Assembly: GCA_002425185.1 (NCBI GenBank)
Contig: DILT01000013.1
Location: 248,001 to 312,000, forward strand
Length of the DNA stretch: 64,000 nucleotides
Direction: 5' to 3'
Origin: Flammeovirgaceae bacterium UBA5585
Lineage (GTDB): Bacteria > Bacteroidota > Bacteroidia > Cytophagales > Cyclobacteriaceae
Positions 61,367 to 64,000 of this stretch are shown piece after piece; position 1 is the stretch's first letter; each line of letters opens with the position of its first letter. Position numbers and translations under genes: made by a program. The notes beneath the pieces were generated by a model, which was given only the letters and a program-made list of their open reading frames with translations, had not been told where the DNA came from and searched no databases.

Positions 61367-63228
61367 TATTTGCCCATATAAACAGTAAGCACTGATATGT
61401 CGGCAGGCGAAACACCACTTATTCTGGAAGCCTGTCCAATCGTTTCGGGTTTTATTTTTTTAAGTTTTTCCCGAGCCTCAGATGACAGCGCCTTTACCCG
61501 ATCATAATCAAAGTCAGTAAGTATCTTGTAATTTTCAAGACTACCGATTTTCTCTGCCAGCTTTTGCTCGCGCTCGATATAAGTTTCGTACTTGATTTCA
61601 ATTTCTGCCTGCTCCTGAATTTCTTTACTAAACCTGTTGATAGCATTCTTCAGATCAGCGTTCAGATTTTGAACATCCTGTATACTTACCTCTGGTCGTT
61701 TAAGCAGATTTGAGACGATAACCTTTTCACGAATAGTAGCGGTATTTATGGATTCAAGCCCTTCATTGACTTGGTCTGGATCAACTTTAACTTTTTTAAG
61801 CAGTTGGGTTAGTTCTGCAATACCGTTCCTTTTGTCGAGCACATTATCCAGTCGTCTGTCATTGGACAGACCAATTTTGTGGCCCAATTCGGTCAGGCGA
61901 ATATCAGCATTGTCTTGACGCAACAACACCCGATATTCTGCGCGTGAGGTAAACATTCTGTAAGGCTCTTGGGTGCCTTTGTTTACCAGGTCATCAATCA
62001 ATACCCCAATGTATGCCTCTGAGCGTTTTAGAATGAACGGATCTTTTTCATTGATTTTGTTGTGGGCATTAATTCCGGCCATTAAGCCCTGACAGGCAGC
62101 CTCCTCATACCCCGTTGTGCCATTGATTTGCCCTGCAAAGTACAGATTGTCAATGAGTTGTGTTTCTAACGTGAGTTTTAGCTGAGTGGGTGGGAAGAAA
62201 TCATATTCTATGGCATAACCGGGCCGGAACATTTTTGCCCTTTCAAAGCCGGGTATTTTAATAAGAGCCTGATATTGAATGTCTTCTGGTAAAGAAGTAG
62301 AAAACCCGTTAACATATATTTCAACAGTTTCCCATCCTTCTGGCTCGACAAAAATCTGGTGCCTTTCCCGCTCCGAAAAGCGGTTAATCTTATCCTCAAT
62401 TGACGGGCAGTACCGAGGCCCAAGTCCCTGAATTCGGCCACTAAACATGGGTGAGCGCTCAAAACCAAGCTTTAGTGTATCATGAACCTGTTCGTTTGTA
62501 TAGGTGATCCAACAACTTACTTGCTTCGTTAAGGGCTGTGTTTCTGTATAGGAAAACTTGCCCGGGTTGTCATCACCCCTTTGTTCCTCCATTTTAGAAT
62601 AGTCAAGCGAACGGCCATCAACCCTTGGAGGGGTGCCAGTTTTCATTCTCCCCGATTCAAATCCTAATGTGACAAGTTGCTCTGTAAGTCCTGTTGCGGC
62701 TTTTTCTCCAGTTCGTCCTCCCCCAAACTGTTTTTCACCTATATGGATTTTTCCGTTAAGGAATGTTCCATTTGTTAGAATTACCGCTTTGCTATGAATC
62801 TCAATACCTAGGGAGGTTTTAATGCCTATTGCTTTTCCGTCCTTTATAAGAACCTCGCTCGCCATCTCCTGCCAGAAATCAACATTGGGAATCTTCTCAA
62901 GCGCAAGCCTCCATTCTTCAGCAAATCGGGCCCTGTCGTTCTGCGTCCTTGGGCTCCACATAGCTGGTCCTTTCGACAGGTTCAGCATTCTAAACTGGAT
63001 CATGGATTTGTCAGACACAATTCCGGAAAGGCCGCCAAGCGCATCTATTTCGCGCACAATTTGCCCCTTAGCCACGCCACCCATAGCGGGATTGCAAGAC
63101 ATCTGAGCAATGGTGGCCATATTCATGGTCACAAGCAGCACGCGCGAGCCCATATTGGCCGCAGCGGCTGCCGCTTCGCATCCGGCATGACCGGCTCCAA
63201 CCACAATTACATCATACTGCTGAAACAT
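61366..63228 (-). CDS. mnmG: tRNA uridine-5-carboxymethylaminomethyl modification enzyme MnmG (GidA)
   Basis: 620 residues from the ATG at 63228 (MFQQYDVIVVGAGHAGCEAA). A longer frame to 63297 would run across the intergenic DnaA-box region and is rejected. FAD-binding motif GAGHAGCEAA, CNPAMGGVAKGQIVREIDALGG, and the family's RPGYAIEYDFFPP and GTTGYEEAACQGLMAGINAH. With MnmE it modifies U34 of tRNAs. The C-terminal helical domain (RISGVSPADISVL) is present. It sits next to the parS/DnaA region, as gidA often does near oriC. Confidence 0.96.
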   Translation of the reverse strand: MFQQYDVIVVGAGHAGCEAAAAAANMGSRVLLVTMNMATIAQMSCNPAMGGVAKGQIVREIDALGGLSGIVSDKSMIQFRMLNLSKGPAMWSPRTQNDRARFAEEWRLALEKIPNVDFWQEMASEVLIKDGKAIGIKTSLGIEIHSKAVILTNGTFLNGKIHIGEKQFGGGRTGEKAATGLTEQLVTLGFESGRMKTGTPPRVDGRSLDYSKMEEQRGDDNPGKFSYTETQPLTKQVSCWITYTNEQVHDTLKLGFERSPMFSGRIQGLGPRYCPSIEDKINRFSERERHQIFVEPEGWETVEIYVNGFSTSLPEDIQYQALIKIPGFERAKMFRPGYAIEYDFFPPTQLKLTLETQLIDNLYFAGQINGTTGYEEAACQGLMAGINAHNKINEKDPFILKRSEAYIGVLIDDLVNKGTQEPYRMFTSRAEYRVLLRQDNADIRLTELGHKIGLSNDRRLDNVLDKRNGIAELTQLLKKVKVDPDQVNEGLESINTATIREKVIVSNLLKRPEVSIQDVQNLNADLKNAINRFSKEIQEQAEIEIKYETYIEREQKLAEKIGSLENYKILTDFDYDRVKALSSEAREKLKKIKPETIGQASRISGVSPADISVLTVYMGK

Positions 63229-63233
63229 ATTCG

Positions 63234-63249
63234 CGTTCCACGTGAAACA
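63234..63249 (+). promoter_or_regulatory. parS-like site 1
   Basis: CGTTCCACGTGAAACA matches the parS consensus TGTTCCACGTGAAACA at 15 of 16 positions. It is the binding site for ParB in chromosome segregation. It sits six bases before the mnmG start. Confidence 0.75.
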
Positions 63250-63294
63250 ATTAAAATCAATAAAATCAGATCGTTTGGGTAATCCACATTTCCA

Positions 63295-63331
63295 CAAATA
63301 TTATCCACAATGGGGTTGAGTGGCAAATATT
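63295..63331 (-). promoter_or_regulatory. Candidate mnmG promoter
   Basis: On the minus strand AATATTTG (63331-63324) carries a TTTG -33 element and AATATTTG (63302-63295) matches the Bacteroidota -7 box TAnnTTTG at seven of eight positions. The 21-base spacer is within the known 19-21 range. The spacer contains the exact DnaA box, so DnaA binding would block it. Confidence 0.5.
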
Positions 63332-63347
63332 GGTTTCACGTGGAACC
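63332..63347 (-). promoter_or_regulatory. parS-like site 2
   Basis: Read on the minus strand, GGTTCCACGTGAAACC matches the parS consensus at 14 of 16 positions, with the same 14-base core as site 1 in inverted orientation. It sits five bases before the ybeY stop codon. Confidence 0.7.
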
Positions 63348-63351
63348 TTAA

Positions 63352-63771
63352 TTAACGCAAAGATAGGTAAGCATCCTCTTTTTTGCGCATTATGGATTTT
63401 TGACGAGCACTCTTATCGCTGTAGCCCATAAGGTGAAGAACTCCATGCACCATTACCCTGTGGAGCTCAGACTCTGAAGACACCTTGAATTTCTTGGCAT
63501 TTTCTCGTATCCGTGGAATGCTAATGAAGATATCACCTTCGATGAGAGCCTGATCATCTGAGTTATCGAAGGTAATGATATCTGTAAGGGTTTTGTGATT
63601 TAAATAGCGTTGATTCATTTTGCCCAGGTAAGCATCGGAGCAAAAAATGATATTTAAGGATTTTAGTCTAAAGCCCTCTTTTTGGATTGTTTTCTTTAAC
63701 CAGTTTGATGTTTTTCTTGGATGAGGAAGCTCAAACCTTACCTTTTCTGAAAAGAAACGGATTGCGCTCAT
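63352..63771 (-). CDS. ybeY: Endoribonuclease/rRNA maturation factor YbeY
   Basis: 139 residues. The zinc motif is HGVLHLMGYSD (family HGxLHLxGYDH), so the third ligand position appears as Ser-Asp rather than Asp-His; the next residues are KSARQKSIMRKKED. A preceding motif DIITFDNSD and EGDIFISIPRIRENA match the family. YbeY matures 16S rRNA 3' ends and ribosome quality control. It lies between mnmG and the ATP-binding regulator and starts directly after that gene's stop. Confidence 0.93.
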   Translation of the reverse strand: MSAIRFFSEKVRFELPHPRKTSNWLKKTIQKEGFRLKSLNIIFCSDAYLGKMNQRYLNHKTLTDIITFDNSDDQALIEGDIFISIPRIRENAKKFKVSSESELHRVMVHGVLHLMGYSDKSARQKSIMRKKEDAYLSLR

Positions 63772-64000
63772 TTATGCATTCATATAGAAGCTTAGTTCAA
63801 CTACCTTTCCCCCATCCTTAAATTCAACCTCATCCGAAAGGTGCTTCATTAGAAAAATACCCCTACCACCTGGTTTTTCAATATTTTCCGGAACTGTTGG
63901 ATCAGGCAGGTTGTGGTAGTTAAAACCTTCTCCCTCGTCTTTAACAATGAACTTAAGGAGGTTTTCATTAAGCATAAGACTTAAATACACGTTTTTTAGT
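63772..64000 (-). CDS. ATP-binding (anti-sigma/SpoIIAB-like) protein, C-terminal part (cut by window edge)
   Basis: The frame is open to the window end and the true start lies outside; the GTG at 63990 is probably not the start. Visible residues include VKDEGEGFNYHNLPDP (the N/G1-like DxGxGF motif of GHKL ATPases) and KPGGRGIFLMKHLSDEVEF (G2-like). This is the ATPase domain of serine kinases of the RsbW/SpoIIAB type, which act as anti-sigma factors or in partner-switching regulation. It ends TAA directly before the ybeY ATG. Confidence 0.88.
   Translation of the reverse strand, partial: LKNVYLSLMLNENLLKFIVKDEGEGFNYHNLPDPTVPENIEKPGGRGIFLMKHLSDEVEFKDGGKVVELSFYMNA

Larger units (their letters stand above)
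63229..63351. other. Candidate origin-proximal region with parS and DnaA boxes
   Basis: 123-base gap of mnmG and ybeY. Two inverted parS-like sites bracket three DnaA-box-like 9-mers: TAATCCACA (63280-63288, one mismatch to TTATCCACA), ATTTCCACA (63288-63296, two mismatches) and TTATCCACA (63301-63309, exact). AT-rich stretch 63249-63270 lies beside. A role as replication or segregation site is inferred from these motifs. Confidence 0.55.

Noticed and set aside
61366..63297. Longer mnmG starting at 63297
   Set aside because: The extra residues would be encoded across the parS-like site and DnaA-box-like motifs and match no MnmG; MFQQYDVIVVGAGHAG is the natural start.

Overview
The window looks like a chromosomal segment of an aerobic member of the Bacteroidota, most likely order Cytophagales. 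This rests on a TonB-dependent receptor, many short signal peptides and lipoproteins, near absence of Shine-Dalgarno sequences, DUF1080 and FAS1 proteins, LytS/LytTR signalling, a Bacteroidota-type long IspH and a diheme cytochrome c. There is no phage, conjugative element, CRISPR array, rRNA or tRNA that I can recognise, and no gap without a gene exceeds about 260 bases.

Layout. 1-14.5 kb is mixed housekeeping: a cut-off TonB receptor, a nucleotide pyrophosphatase/phosphodiesterase, a GH13 glucosidase lipoprotein, ispH, htrA with a tiny partner gene, rlmI, an M20 amidohydrolase, a Rieske protein and several secreted unknowns. 14.6-21.1 kb is a fatty acid beta-oxidation operon on the minus strand in the order marR, fadB-like fusion, thiolase, a four-helix-bundle gene, acyl-CoA dehydrogenase. 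Every junction of that operon, and its 3' end, is filled by a related palindromic repeat. The four-helix-bundle gene sits between two arms of this repeat. 21.2-31.6 kb is a complete [NiFe] uptake hydrogenase locus. The maturation genes hypA-B-F-C-D-E, preceded by a small His-rich membrane protein, run on the minus strand. They diverge from the structural operon (small subunit, large subunit, b-type cytochrome, maturation protease). The small subunit has the two extra cysteines known from oxygen-tolerant enzymes.

31.7-41.3 kb holds secreted unknowns, cytochrome c, a CDGSH protein, an HxlR regulator divergent from a DoxX gene, a metallo-beta-lactamase-fold hydrolase and a Tat-exported Gfo/Idh/MocA plus DUF1080 pair. 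41.3-52.7 kb holds a PQQ dehydrogenase with a haem domain, Usp, peptidases, amidohydrolases and a site-2 protease. 53-56.4 kb is a LytTR two-component pair with a FAS1 lipoprotein. 56.5-64 kb is a long minus-strand run: TPR protein, Ig-like lipoprotein, methyltransferase, mnmG, ybeY and a cut-off ATP-binding regulator. The mnmG-ybeY gap carries two inverted parS-like 16-mers and a cluster of DnaA-box-like 9-mers, suggesting proximity to the chromosome origin.

Most notable points: the palindromic repeat family with its nested four-helix-bundle gene, the parS/DnaA-box intergenic region, an ispH gene whose conserved N-terminus appears to start at ATC, and the mini HupE-like protein at the head of the hyp operon. 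All calls were made by reading the sequence and the translations; no database search was run.
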